This document shows, piece by piece, positions 1 through 7,987 of a DNA stretch of 28,803 bases (within the stretch, counting starts at the first letter, position 1; the number at the start of each line of letters is the position of its first letter). The DNA lies in assembly GCA_900319195.1 (NCBI GenBank), contig ONNL01000070.1, positions 1 through 28,803 of the forward strand, read 5' to 3'. The position numbers and the translations under genes are program-made. Source of the DNA: an uncultured Ruminococcus sp. GTDB taxonomy: Bacteria; Bacillota; Clostridia; Oscillospirales; Ruminococcaceae. The notes beneath the pieces were generated by a model, which saw nothing but the letters and a program-made list of their open reading frames with translations, was not told the origin of the DNA and did no database searches.

Positions 1-357
1 GCTGATTATGATATACGCACAGGAAGCACTCATGCGGGAGTTAACCGCGATGAGATAATCATAAGGATAAACGGCGTCAGCGCAAAGGATTACGGCTCTC
101 AGGGACAGATAAAGAGTGCCGCACTTGTAATGAAGCTTGCACAGGCTGAGATATTCATGAAAAAATCAAAGGACGCACCTGTTGTGTTTCTTGATGATGT
201 AATGGGTGAGCTTGACGAATCGCGTCAGAGATTCGTTTTCGATATAGTCAAGGATATGCAGGTGTTTCTGACGACCTGCAACGAAAGCGCTCTCCTTCCC
301 GAAATACGCGGAAAGATACTCCGTGTGAGCGGCGGAAGGATAGTGGAGGAAAACTGA
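1..357 (+). CDS. recF: DNA replication and repair protein RecF, C-terminal part (5' end outside window)
   Basis: The reading frame is open from the first base and ends with TGA at 355-357. It encodes the last 118 residues of RecF, the SMC-like ATPase that works with RecO and RecR to load RecA at single-strand gaps. Visible family signatures are GSQGQIKSAALVMKLA (the ABC-type signature region of RecF) and VVFLDDVMGELDESRQ (Walker B with the D-loop), followed by the late FLTTC strand. About two thirds of the protein lies upstream of the window. The next gene starts inside its stop codon (TGATG), and the order recF-remB-gyrB-gyrA matches the replication-origin region of Bacillus and many Clostridia, so dnaA and dnaN are expected just to the left. 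That placement is inference. Confidence 0.95.
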   Translation, partial: ADYDIRTGSTHAGVNRDEIIIRINGVSAKDYGSQGQIKSAALVMKLAQAEIFMKKSKDAPVVFLDDVMGELDESRQRFVFDIVKDMQVFLTTCNESALLPEIRGKILRVSGGRIVEEN

Positions 358-617
358 TGTATCTTCATATCGGCAATAATTATCTTGTACGTCTGAGCGA
401 TGTTGTAGGGATATTTGATATTGAAAATACCACCGTTGACAAATGCACAAAGAAGTTTTTGGAGCGTGCCGAGCGTGAAAAGCACTGTATCTATACCACG
501 CTTGAAATGCCGAAGAGCTTTGTGGTGACTGTCAGAAATGGTGAGGAAAAGGTATATATTTCACAGCTTGCGGCAGGTACGCTGAAAAAGAGGCTTGCTG
601 AGGGCATTGAATCATGA
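357..617 (+). CDS. remB: RemB-like DUF370 regulatory protein
   Basis: This 86-residue protein belongs to the extracellular matrix regulatory family (DUF370, RemB/YaaB). It begins MYLHIGNNYLVRLSDVVGIF and later has PKSFVVTV and a TLKKR tail, close to the Bacillus subtilis RemB pattern. The start ATG overlaps the recF TGA by one base, implying translational coupling. In Bacillus this gene sits between recF and gyrB, as here, and the related RemA activates matrix genes by binding DNA. The role of RemB itself is less clear, so a matrix function in this organism is not shown. Length is near the family norm of about 80 to 90 residues, and no unusual feature is visible. Confidence 0.9.
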   Translation: MYLHIGNNYLVRLSDVVGIFDIENTTVDKCTKKFLERAEREKHCIYTTLEMPKSFVVTVRNGEEKVYISQLAAGTLKKRLAEGIES

Positions 618-657
618 AAAGGGATAATCATATAACATCTTACAGCTGGAGGAAAAA

Positions 658-2586
658 ATGAGTCAGCAGAATAATAACAATTATGACGAAAACGACATAC
701 AAGTCTTAGAGGGACTTGAGGCGGTAAGAAAGCGCCCGGGTATGTACATCGGCTCGACAGGTCCGAGCGGTCTGCACCACCTTGTCTATGAGATAGTCGA
801 TAACTCGATCGACGAGGCTCTTGCAGGCTATTGTACAGAGATAACGGTAGAGATACTCCCCGGGGACATTATCCGCGTTTCAGATAACGGAAGAGGCATA
901 CCTACGGGTATTCACCCAAAAGAAGGCATCTCGGCGGCAACGGTAGTTTATACGATACTCCACGCAGGCGGTAAATTCGGCGGCGGCGGATACAAGGTAT
1001 CGGGCGGACTTCACGGTGTTGGTGCTTCGGTAGTAAATGCACTTTCAGAATGGCTCGAGCTTACCGTAAAGGACGGCGAGCACGTATGGTTTCAGCGCTT
1101 CGAGCGCGGTCACTATGACGAGGAGCTTAAAATAACAGACGATACCAAGGAGACAGGTACCTCAGTAATGTTCAAGGCAGATGGTGAGATATTCGAGACA
1201 ACTGTCTATGAATATGAGGTCCTCCTCAAGAGACTCCGTGAACAGGCATTCCTCAACGCAGGAATAAAGATACTCTTCTCGGATAAGCGCGACCCCGAGA
1301 ATGTCCTCTCGGAAAAGCTTCACTACGAGGGAGGTATCCGTGAATTTGTAACGCATATCCACCAGACGCGCGGACTTGAGAGTCTCAGTGGTGATGTCAT
1401 CTATATTTCGGGAACAGAGGGAGATTCCTTTGCCGAGATAGCTATGCAGTACAACGACAGCTACAACGAGATAATTCTCTCGTTTGCAAATAATATCCAT
1501 ACAAAAGACGGCGGCTCGCATGAGAACGGCTTCAAGAATGCGCTCACAAAAGTAGTGAATGAATACGGCAGAAAAATGAATCTGCTCAAGGATAAGGAAA
1601 AGCTCACGGGTGATGATGTCCGTGAGGGACTTACCGCTATAATCTCCGTAAAGCTTACGGAGTGCGAATTTGAGGGACAGACAAAGGGTCGTCTCGGAAA
1701 TCCCGAGGTAAAGCCGTTTATCGAGAAGCTCGTTCAGGAAAAGCTGATGAACTTCCTCGAGGAAAATCCCGATATTGCAAAGTTCATATTCGATAAGAGC
1801 GTATCTGCACTCAAAGCGCGTGAGGCTGCAAAGAGAGCGCGTGAGGCTGAGAGAAGCAAGAACGCATTCGGAAAGGCAGCAATGCCCGAAAAGCTTGCAG
1901 ACTGCTCGGAGCGCGACAACCGCTACACTGAGATATACATCGTCGAGGGAGATTCTGCGGGCGGCTCGGCAAAGCAGGGCAGAAACCGTAAATATCAGGC
2001 TATCCTTTCACTCTGGGGCAAGATGCTCAATGTAGAAAAGGCAAGAGTCGATAAGATATACGGCAATGACAAGCTCTCGCCTGTTGTTGCGGCACTCGGA
2101 ACAGGCATCGGTGAGGATTTCGATATAACAAAGCTCCGCTATGGCAAGGTCATCATCATGGCTGATGCCGATGTTGACGGTATGCATATCAGGACGCTCC
2201 TGCTGACATTCTTCTTCCGCTATATGAGACCGCTCATCACAAACGGAAACGTATATATCGCACAGCCGCCGCTCTTCAAGATATGGCGCGGCAAGAACGA
2301 GAGATACGCATTCTCCGATGAGGAGCGCGACAGATATATCGCTGAGCTCTCTGAGGAGGGCAAGTACAAGCCCGAAACACAGCGCTATAAGGGACTTGGT
2401 GAAATGGACCCCGAGCAGCTCTGGGAGACTACTATGGACCCCGAGCGCAGAACTATCATCAGGATTTCAATGGAGGACGCTCTCAGAGCCGATGAGACAT
2501 TTACTATCCTCATGGGCGACAAGGTAGAGCCGAGACGCAAATTCATAGAGAAAAACGCGAAATTTGCACAGAACCTCGATATATAA
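658..2586 (+). CDS. gyrB: DNA gyrase subunit B
   Basis: This is the 642-residue ATPase subunit of DNA gyrase, which with GyrA introduces negative supercoils. The start follows GGAGG at 648-652. The N-terminal GHKL ATPase shows YEIVDNSIDEALAG (residues 44-57), SDNGRGIP and GGLHGVGASVVNALS. The transducer region has QTKGRLGNPEVKPF, typical of Firmicutes. The TOPRIM domain has EGDSAGGSA (430-438) and DADVDG for the metal site. The length is the usual short Firmicute form without the E. coli insertion. An oddity is the TOPRIM loop after residue 448: it reads AILSLWGKM where E. coli has AILPLKGKI and B. subtilis AILPLRGKI, so Ser451 and Trp453 replace a conserved Pro and Lys/Arg. It is followed by a small membrane protein gene and gyrA on the same strand. 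Confidence 0.98.
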   Translation: MSQQNNNNYDENDIQVLEGLEAVRKRPGMYIGSTGPSGLHHLVYEIVDNSIDEALAGYCTEITVEILPGDIIRVSDNGRGIPTGIHPKEGISAATVVYTILHAGGKFGGGGYKVSGGLHGVGASVVNALSEWLELTVKDGEHVWFQRFERGHYDEELKITDDTKETGTSVMFKADGEIFETTVYEYEVLLKRLREQAFLNAGIKILFSDKRDPENVLSEKLHYEGGIREFVTHIHQTRGLESLSGDVIYISGTEGDSFAEIAMQYNDSYNEIILSFANNIHTKDGGSHENGFKNALTKVVNEYGRKMNLLKDKEKLTGDDVREGLTAIISVKLTECEFEGQTKGRLGNPEVKPFIEKLVQEKLMNFLEENPDIAKFIFDKSVSALKAREAAKRAREAERSKNAFGKAAMPEKLADCSERDNRYTEIYIVEGDSAGGSAKQGRNRKYQAILSLWGKMLNVEKARVDKIYGNDKLSPVVAALGTGIGEDFDITKLRYGKVIIMADADVDGMHIRTLLLTFFFRYMRPLITNGNVYIAQPPLFKIWRGKNERYAFSDEERDRYIAELSEEGKYKPETQRYKGLGEMDPEQLWETTMDPERRTIIRISMEDALRADETFTILMGDKVEPRRKFIEKNAKFAQNLDI

Positions 2587-2595
2587 GGAGAAACA

Positions 2596-3174
2596 ATGGA
2601 AAACGAATACAAGCTCACAAAGGAATACAAGGTGAGCTATGACCTGTTCAGAGAGGCATATCGTGCCTATCAGAAAAAGTATATCTATCCGAAAAGCTAT
2701 GTCTACATGACGCTTTTTCTCGTGCTTGCAGCAAGCTTTGTCGCTGCCTCATTCGTCGAGCCGACAAATACACTCGGCTATATACTGATAGTTGTGTGCC
2801 TTGCCTTTGCCTTCAGGGAATGGTATAATCCACGCAAGATACGAAACAGCCTTGTTGACACGGTAAAGGAGCTTGGTGAGCCGCTTTACAAAATAGGCAT
2901 AGGCGAGGACTTTATCGACATAATGACGATAGTTTTCCCCGAGGGAAAGATCGAGGGTGAGCTCGCTGATGAGGATATCCCGCAGGAGATAGAGCCTATG
3001 CCCGAAAAATCGAGGATAGAGATAGGTGCAGGCTATAAGCTCCTTGAATATGATAAATTCTTTCTTCTGCTTGACAGAAAGACGATGTTCTATATTCTTC
3101 CGAAGGATGATTTTTCAGAGGATGAGCTTGCTGTTGTCAGAGCAACATACAAGAAAAAGAAGAAGAACAAGTAA
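2596..3174 (+). CDS. YcxB-like small membrane protein
   Basis: This is a 192-residue protein with an AAGGAG site just before its ATG, 9 bases after gyrB. Two hydrophobic helices are visible at about residues 35-54 and 59-75, with a cytosolic-looking C-terminal half ending in a basic KKKKKNK tail. The segment with FFLLLDRKTMFYILPKDDF followed by an acidic FSEDEL stretch resembles the C-terminal domain of YcxB-like proteins, a family of unknown function. The family call rests on this pattern only. Lying between gyrB and gyrA, it is probably cotranscribed with them, but nothing ties it to supercoiling. I see no enzyme motif. Confidence 0.8.
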   Translation: MENEYKLTKEYKVSYDLFREAYRAYQKKYIYPKSYVYMTLFLVLAASFVAASFVEPTNTLGYILIVVCLAFAFREWYNPRKIRNSLVDTVKELGEPLYKIGIGEDFIDIMTIVFPEGKIEGELADEDIPQEIEPMPEKSRIEIGAGYKLLEYDKFFLLLDRKTMFYILPKDDFSEDELAVVRATYKKKKKNK

Positions 3175-3213
3175 TAAAAGATGATAAATATTCTCTCTTA
3201 GGAGGTCAAGAAA

Positions 3214-5850
3214 TTGCTATATAATGACAATTCAAAGATAATTCATTCCGAGATTGTCGATGAGATGGAAAATTCTATGCTGCAATACGCGATGTCTGTT
3301 ATAGTATCGCGTGCACTTCCCGATGTAAGAGACGGTCTGAAGCCTGTACATCGCAGAATACTGTACACGCTCCACGAAAACGGACTTACTCCCGATAAGG
3401 CATACAGAAAATGTGCGGATACCGTCGGTGCTGTGCTCGGACGCTATCACCCTCACGGTGACGCTTCTGTTTATGACGCGCTTGCACGTCTTGCACAGGA
3501 TTTCTCAATGCGTTATCCTCTTGTTGACGGTCATGGAAACTTCGGTTCGATAGACGGCGACAAGCCTGCGGCTTACCGTTATACCGAGGCTAAAATGGCA
3601 AGGATAACCCTTGAGATGCTCACGGACATAAACAAGGATACGGTCGATTTTACCACAAACTATGATGACCGTCTTAAAGAGCCTGTTGTGCTCCCTTCGC
3701 GTTTCCCGAATCTGCTCGTAAACGGCTCGTCGGGTATCGCTGTCGGTATGGCTACGAATATCCCTCCGCATAATCTCGGAGAGGTAATAGACGCGCTCCA
3801 GCTCATGATTGATGACCCCGAATGCTCGCTTGAGGAGCTCATGGAGCACGTACAGGGCCCCGATTTCCCAACGGGCGGCATTATCATGGGCAAGGCAGGC
3901 ATACGTGCGGCATACGCTACTGGACGCGGAAAGATAACTCTCCGCTCAAAGACTCACTTTGAGGAGATAAAGGGAAGAACGTGTATTATCGTTGACGAGA
4001 TTCCTTACATGGTCAACAAGACGCTCATTCTCAAGAACATAAATCAGCTCTGCAAGGACAAGAGACTTGACGGTATCTACTATCTGCGCGACGAGTCCGA
4101 CAAGGACGGTATGCGTGTAGTTATCGAGCTGAAAAAGGACGCTGCTCCGCAGATAGTGCTCAACAAGCTCTTTGCAATGACAAAGCTTCAGGACACTGTC
4201 GGCATTATCATGCTCGCACTTGTAGGCAACGAGCCGAAGGTGCTCACGCTGAAGGAAATGCTCAGACATTACCTCGATTTTCAGGTCGATGTCATTCAGC
4301 GCCGTACACGCTTTGACCTCAAAAAAGCTCTCGAGAGAGCACACATTTTGCAGGGCTTCGTGCTTGCTGCGGACTATATCGACGAGGTAGTTGCGATAAT
4401 CCGTTCGAGCAAGAATATCCCAGAGGCAAAGGCAAGAATGATAGAACGCTTCAAGGATGTTGATATATCGGCACTTCTTGACCGCGCACAGTATGATTTC
4501 ACGGGACTTCACGTCGATAAGCAGACAGGTCTTTCTGAGGAACAGGCTGAGGCGATAGTTCAGATGCGTCTCGGACAGCTCACAGGTCTCGAAAGACAGA
4601 AGATAACCGATGAATTGTATGGTATTTTGAAGAAGATATCCGAATATGAGGATATCCTCGCAGATGTGAACAGGGTCTATGAGATAATAAGCAATGACCT
4701 TGAAAGCATAAAGAAGAAGTTCAGCGACCCGAGAAGAACTCAGATAGAGAGCGTAAGCGGCGAGGTCGATATTGAGGCTCTCATTCCCGAGGAGGACTGC
4801 GTTGTAACGCTCACGAACAACGGCTACATCAAGCGTATGCCTGTTGCCGAGTATAAGACTCAGCACCGCGGCGGCAAGGGTATCACAGGTATGAAGCAGC
4901 GCGAGGAGGACTTCGTTCAGGAGATGTTCATCTGCGGAACGCACAACAATATCCTGTTCATCTCGAATCTCGGCGTAATGTATAAGCTGAAATGCTATGA
5001 GCTTCCGGACGGTACTAAGGCTTCACGCGGCTTCAACCTTATCAATCTCCTGCCTCTCAGGGACGGTGAGAAAATAACGGCAATGCTCCGTGCGGACGAT
5101 TTCAGCGATGAAAAGTTCATAACTATCATCACTAAGAAAGGCAAGATAAAGAGGACTAACCTCTCTATGTACAGGAATGTACACAAGCGCGGCATCATAG
5201 CTATCGGTCTTGATGAGGGCGACGAGATTGCAGGTGTTCGTATGACTGACGGTCACGCGAAGATATTTGTTGCAACTCACAACGGAATGATAATCCTCAT
5301 CGAAGAAGAAAAGGGACGTGTTCTCTCACGTTCGGCTCACGGTGTAAGAGCTATCAAGCTCCGCGGTGACGACTATGTTGTGGGAATCGCAAGAATACGC
5401 GATAATACGACACTTCTCACAGTTACAGATAAGGGCTACGGAAAGCGTACCGAGCTCAGCAACTATAAGGTGCAGAACCGCGGCGGCTACGGAATGCTCA
5501 ACTATAAGGTCGATGATGTGCGCGGACATATCTGCGGTATCAAGACTGTTGAGGACTGCGAGGACGTTATCATGATCTCGAGCGAGGGTATAATCATCAG
5601 GATCCTTGCAAGCGATATAAGCATTCTCAGCAGATACGCAAAGGGAGTCCGCCTCATGAGGGTAGGCGATGATGCGTCGGTAGTTGCGTTCACAAGAGCG
5701 GAGCATGATGATGAAGCTGAGACCGAGGAAGTCGAGAAGCTCAGCGAGGAAGAAATAAAGAAGGACGCTGAGGAAGCGGCTGTCGAAGCACAGAATGAAG
5801 TGACAGAGGACATACAGCCCGACGATGACGAGGAAAATGACGATGAGTAA
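3214..5850 (+). CDS. gyrA: DNA gyrase subunit A
   Basis: This 878-residue subunit performs DNA breakage and reunion in gyrase. The start is TTG at 3214, chosen because GGAGG at 3201-3205 lies 8 bases upstream and the next residues give the expected gyrase N-terminus. The winged-helix region reads HPHGDASVYDAL (79-90), and the catalytic tyrosine is Tyr123 in the YRYTEAKM motif after Arg122. The GyrA box is QHRGGKG (550-556), which supports a wrapping gyrase rather than topoisomerase IV. The C-terminal 50 residues (about 829-878) are strongly acidic, as seen in other gyrases where the tail tunes supercoiling. Ala84 stands at the position of E. coli Ser83, the main quinolone contact, while Asp88 is kept. 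The next gene overlaps its stop by 8 bases. Confidence 0.98.
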   Translation: MLYNDNSKIIHSEIVDEMENSMLQYAMSVIVSRALPDVRDGLKPVHRRILYTLHENGLTPDKAYRKCADTVGAVLGRYHPHGDASVYDALARLAQDFSMRYPLVDGHGNFGSIDGDKPAAYRYTEAKMARITLEMLTDINKDTVDFTTNYDDRLKEPVVLPSRFPNLLVNGSSGIAVGMATNIPPHNLGEVIDALQLMIDDPECSLEELMEHVQGPDFPTGGIIMGKAGIRAAYATGRGKITLRSKTHFEEIKGRTCIIVDEIPYMVNKTLILKNINQLCKDKRLDGIYYLRDESDKDGMRVVIELKKDAAPQIVLNKLFAMTKLQDTVGIIMLALVGNEPKVLTLKEMLRHYLDFQVDVIQRRTRFDLKKALERAHILQGFVLAADYIDEVVAIIRSSKNIPEAKARMIERFKDVDISALLDRAQYDFTGLHVDKQTGLSEEQAEAIVQMRLGQLTGLERQKITDELYGILKKISEYEDILADVNRVYEIISNDLESIKKKFSDPRRTQIESVSGEVDIEALIPEEDCVVTLTNNGYIKRMPVAEYKTQHRGGKGITGMKQREEDFVQEMFICGTHNNILFISNLGVMYKLKCYELPDGTKASRGFNLINLLPLRDGEKITAMLRADDFSDEKFITIITKKGKIKRTNLSMYRNVHKRGIIAIGLDEGDEIAGVRMTDGHAKIFVATHNGMIILIEEEKGRVLSRSAHGVRAIKLRGDDYVVGIARIRDNTTLLTVTDKGYGKRTELSNYKVQNRGGYGMLNYKVDDVRGHICGIKTVEDCEDVIMISSEGIIIRILASDISILSRYAKGVRLMRVGDDASVVAFTRAEHDDEAETEEVEKLSEEEIKKDAEEAAVEAQNEVTEDIQPDDDEENDDE

Positions 5851-6298
5851 CGGCGTTAAATCGCTGAATTACCGCGGCGGCGTGATGAGCGCCGCTGTGG
5901 TTTTTTTGCTCAGTTTATTTGCACAGTGGCTCAACTGGTTCGCATTTGAAAAGCTTGAATATCCGTGGATATTTACGCTGATAACACCGCTCCTGCTGTG
6001 TGTGATGTACCATTTCATTGCGCTTGAATCGGGGAAAAACGGCAATTTTTCGCGGAAATTCCTGTACATTTTTTCGGCAGTCCTGCCATTCTGCTTCGGA
6101 CTGATACTGACGCTGATAATGTTCATCATGAATCCCGACATCAGCACCTTCAACTCCGAGGCTGAATATGAGGGAAAAGCGGCAGAGGTCATTTCCACCT
6201 ACTCGGGAAGATTTGTGATAACATCGCTTTATCTGCTGATATTCGGCATTATCGACATTCCGATACTGAAATATCTCGATAAAAAGGAGAAACAGTGA
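5843..6298 (+). CDS. Hypothetical four-helix membrane protein
   Basis: I do not recognise this 151-residue protein. The start is ATG at 5843, inside the end of gyrA (ATGAGTAA), with GAGGA at 5830-5834 eight bases before it; two earlier in-frame ATGs at 5825 and 5837 fit that site less well. Four hydrophobic segments are visible, starting near RGGVMSAAVVFLLSLFAQWL, then PWIFTLITPLLLCVMY, FLYIFSAVLPFCFGLILTLI and FVITSLYLLIFGIIDIPI, with a short extracellular or cytosolic acidic loop between the last two. The end overlaps the next start (GTGA), so it is probably translated together with gyrA and the phosphoesterase. No functional motif is seen. Confidence 0.75.
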   Translation: MSNGVKSLNYRGGVMSAAVVFLLSLFAQWLNWFAFEKLEYPWIFTLITPLLLCVMYHFIALESGKNGNFSRKFLYIFSAVLPFCFGLILTLIMFIMNPDISTFNSEAEYEGKAAEVISTYSGRFVITSLYLLIFGIIDIPILKYLDKKEKQ

Positions 6299-7098
6299 AA
6301 ATAATAATACTGCTCGTACTTTTTATTGCTGTTTACGGCATTATTGAAAATACGCTCATTCTCACTGTCAGACGTGAGGACTTCGGCGGTAATATCAAGG
6401 CGGCACATATCTCCGACCTCCATAAAAGGAGATTCGGGAGAGGTGATTCGCGTATTTGCAGGCTTCTTGAGAAGGAAGCTCCCGATGTCATATTTATCAC
6501 AGGTGACCTCGTATCGCGGACAGAGGAGAATTTCGAGTCCGAGGAGAAACTGCTGAAGCGGCTGTGCGGTATAGCTCCCGTTTATATGATATTCGGGAAT
6601 CACGAGCAGAGCCTTCCCGAAAATGAACAGAAGCTCCTGCTTGAAATGCTCGGCAGAACTGACGTTATATTGCTGAGAAACCGCACTGTAAGGACTGTGA
6701 TAAAGGACAGAAATATAAGCATTTTGGGACTTGAATCCGCATATACGGTCTATAAAAAGAACGGCGGCTACCGCGGACTTGACAAGGTAAGTGTCGGTGA
6801 TATAAAAAATCTTATAGGAGACTGTCCGCCAAACGAGGACATATTGCTTGCTCACAATCCTCTGTTTGCGGAGGCTTATTCGCAGTGGGGAGCGGACATC
6901 ACTCTCAGCGGACACATTCACGGCGGAGCGGTAAGAATACCGTTCACGGACATCGGACTGCTCTCACCCGAGAGAAGATTCTTCCCGAAATACTCAAAGG
7001 GAGTGTATACTCTCGGGAAAATGAAGCTCGGTGTTTCGGCAGGACTCGGCAAGCTCAGGCTGTTTGACCCGCCAGAGATAGTGATATATAGGCTTTAG
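6295..7098 (+). CDS. Calcineurin-like metallophosphoesterase, YkuE type
   Basis: This 267-residue protein is a membrane-anchored metallophosphoesterase. The start is GTG at 6295, overlapping the previous TGA, with AAGGAGA at 6284-6290. An N-terminal hydrophobic anchor (residues 2-16) precedes the catalytic domain. All dinuclear metal motifs are present: SDLH (Asp41, His43), TGDLV (Asp71), FGNHE (Asn102, His103), AHNP (His187) and SGHIHGG (His207, His209). Relatives such as YkuE of Bacillus hydrolyse phosphodiesters or lipid-linked substrates at the membrane, and UDP-diacylglucosamine pyrophosphatases share the fold, so the substrate is open. It ends the forward run that began before recF, and its last 4 bases overlap the convergent ytaF-like gene. 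Confidence 0.88.
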   Translation: MKIIILLVLFIAVYGIIENTLILTVRREDFGGNIKAAHISDLHKRRFGRGDSRICRLLEKEAPDVIFITGDLVSRTEENFESEEKLLKRLCGIAPVYMIFGNHEQSLPENEQKLLLEMLGRTDVILLRNRTVRTVIKDRNISILGLESAYTVYKKNGGYRGLDKVSVGDIKNLIGDCPPNEDILLAHNPLFAEAYSQWGADITLSGHIHGGAVRIPFTDIGLLSPERRFFPKYSKGVYTLGKMKLGVSAGLGKLRLFDPPEIVIYRL

Positions 7099-7703
7099 GC
7101 AAGAAAAGCAAGAATGATCAGCATTACTCCTCCCACCCACGAGAGATCGCGGTTCAGGGAGGATATTTTTTTGCCCGTGAGACTGCCGAGGATGATCGCC
7201 GCGGCTCCCGTTAAAAGCGTCAGCAGTGAGGTCGTGAGGGGAGCAGAGTCCGAGAGTCCGCAGCCTATTCCCGTGGCGGCACAGTCGAGCGAGCTTGCGG
7301 CTGCAAGTGCAAAAGCCTCACGCACCGAAAGGGACTTCGAGTTATCGGTATCTGCCGCAGTATCGTCTAAATACAGGCGGATAACAAGGCTGAATGAGCC
7401 TGATTTGAGAATGAGGTCGCGGTCGGCAACACGGCTCATCAGCTTTCGGGTAATGCTCCTGAAAATGACGGAGATACCGATGAAGCCGATGATAAAAACG
7501 CTTGCCTTGCTGCACATTTTCGCGGAAATATGAGCTGTGAGCAGATCCGAGAGCAGCATAGCCGCTCCTATCACAGCCGAGCCGAAAACACAGACAACAG
7601 CCGCTGAGCGCTTGGGAATGCGGATACCGCTGCTGCAATATGATACTGCGGCGAGGAAAACGTCGAGATTTACGGTAAGGGCAATGAATAATTCTTTGAG
7701 CAA
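7095..7703 (-). CDS. YtaF/MntP-like membrane protein
   Basis: This protein of 202 residues has about six transmembrane segments in two similar halves, each with an Asp in its first helix (AVNLDVFLAAVSY and ASSLDCAATGIGCGL). That arrangement is typical of the YtaF sporulation membrane proteins and the related MntP manganese exporters. YtaF fits better because of the two SxD-like halves and the central charged loop. The start is TTG at 7703: GGAGG at 7713-7717 lies 9 bases upstream of it, whereas the in-frame GTG at 7712 abuts the site and cannot use it. The gene is convergent with the phosphoesterase and overlaps it by 4 bases. Its transported ion, if any, is unknown. Confidence 0.75.
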   Translation of the reverse strand: MLKELFIALTVNLDVFLAAVSYCSSGIRIPKRSAAVVCVFGSAVIGAAMLLSDLLTAHISAKMCSKASVFIIGFIGISVIFRSITRKLMSRVADRDLILKSGSFSLVIRLYLDDTAADTDNSKSLSVREAFALAAASSLDCAATGIGCGLSDSAPLTTSLLTLLTGAAAIILGSLTGKKISSLNRDLSWVGGVMLIILAFLA

Positions 7704-7788
7704 GGCAGACACCTCCGCGGTATTATATGCAGAGGAGCATGAAAGTGCTAAAATCAGTTTAAAGCATGAGTTTTTTTGTGATTTTTAC

Positions 7789-7816
7789 TTGACTTTTAGC
7801 ATAGATATGGTATAAT
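7789..7816 (+). promoter_or_regulatory. SigA-type promoter with extended -10
   Basis: TTGACT at 7789-7794 and TATAAT at 7811-7816 are separated by 16 bases, and TGG precedes the -10 to make an extended -10. Transcription would start near 7823 and give a leader of about 165 bases before the isomerase start at 7988. The -10 hexamer is itself one end of a perfect 12-bp palindrome. Confidence 0.75.
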
Positions 7817-7837
7817 AACAGCATAGCTGTTATTATA
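7811..7837. promoter_or_regulatory. Palindrome covering the -10 and start point, possible operator
   Basis: TATAATAACAGC (7811-7822) and its exact reverse complement GCTGTTATTATA (7826-7837) flank a 3-base centre. Because the left arm includes the -10 hexamer and the centre sits at the predicted start point, a repressor bound here would block initiation. It could also form a hairpin at the very 5' end of the transcript. Which of these applies cannot be decided from sequence. Confidence 0.55.
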
Positions 7838-7932
7838 ATTAATTTAGATGCTCTTGCAGATACGCAAATCAGAGATTTGCTCCCTGCATATCGGGCAATT
7901 ATACCACAAAGCTATGCTTATGTGGTATAATT
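7821..7932 (+). promoter_or_regulatory. Structured leader with alternative hairpins upstream of the isomerase
   Basis: Several inverted repeats are nested here. A long imperfect hairpin pairs GCATAGCT (7821-7828) with AGCTATGC (7910-7917) and, inside it, GCAG with CTGC and GCAAATC (7864-7870) with GATTTGC (7874-7880). A competing hairpin pairs AATTATACCACA (7897-7908) with TGTGGTATAATT (7921-7932) and puts AGCTATGC in its loop, so the two folds exclude each other. This could be a regulatory leader, a small RNA or a small palindromic repeat element. I recognise no known riboswitch class. Confidence 0.5.
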
Positions 7933-7987
7933 AATAAAAAGATTTTCAAAAAATTATTCTACATTATTCGCGTTGGGAGGGAAAGGA

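Noticed and set aside
3946..4944. Minus-strand open frame of 332 codons inside gyrA
   Set aside because: It lies entirely antisense to a certain gene, has no ribosome binding site and shows no domain; it is a by-product of codon use in gyrA.
7713..7987. Known riboswitch before the isomerase gene
   Set aside because: Inverted repeats are clear, but no conserved core of a known class could be matched by eye.
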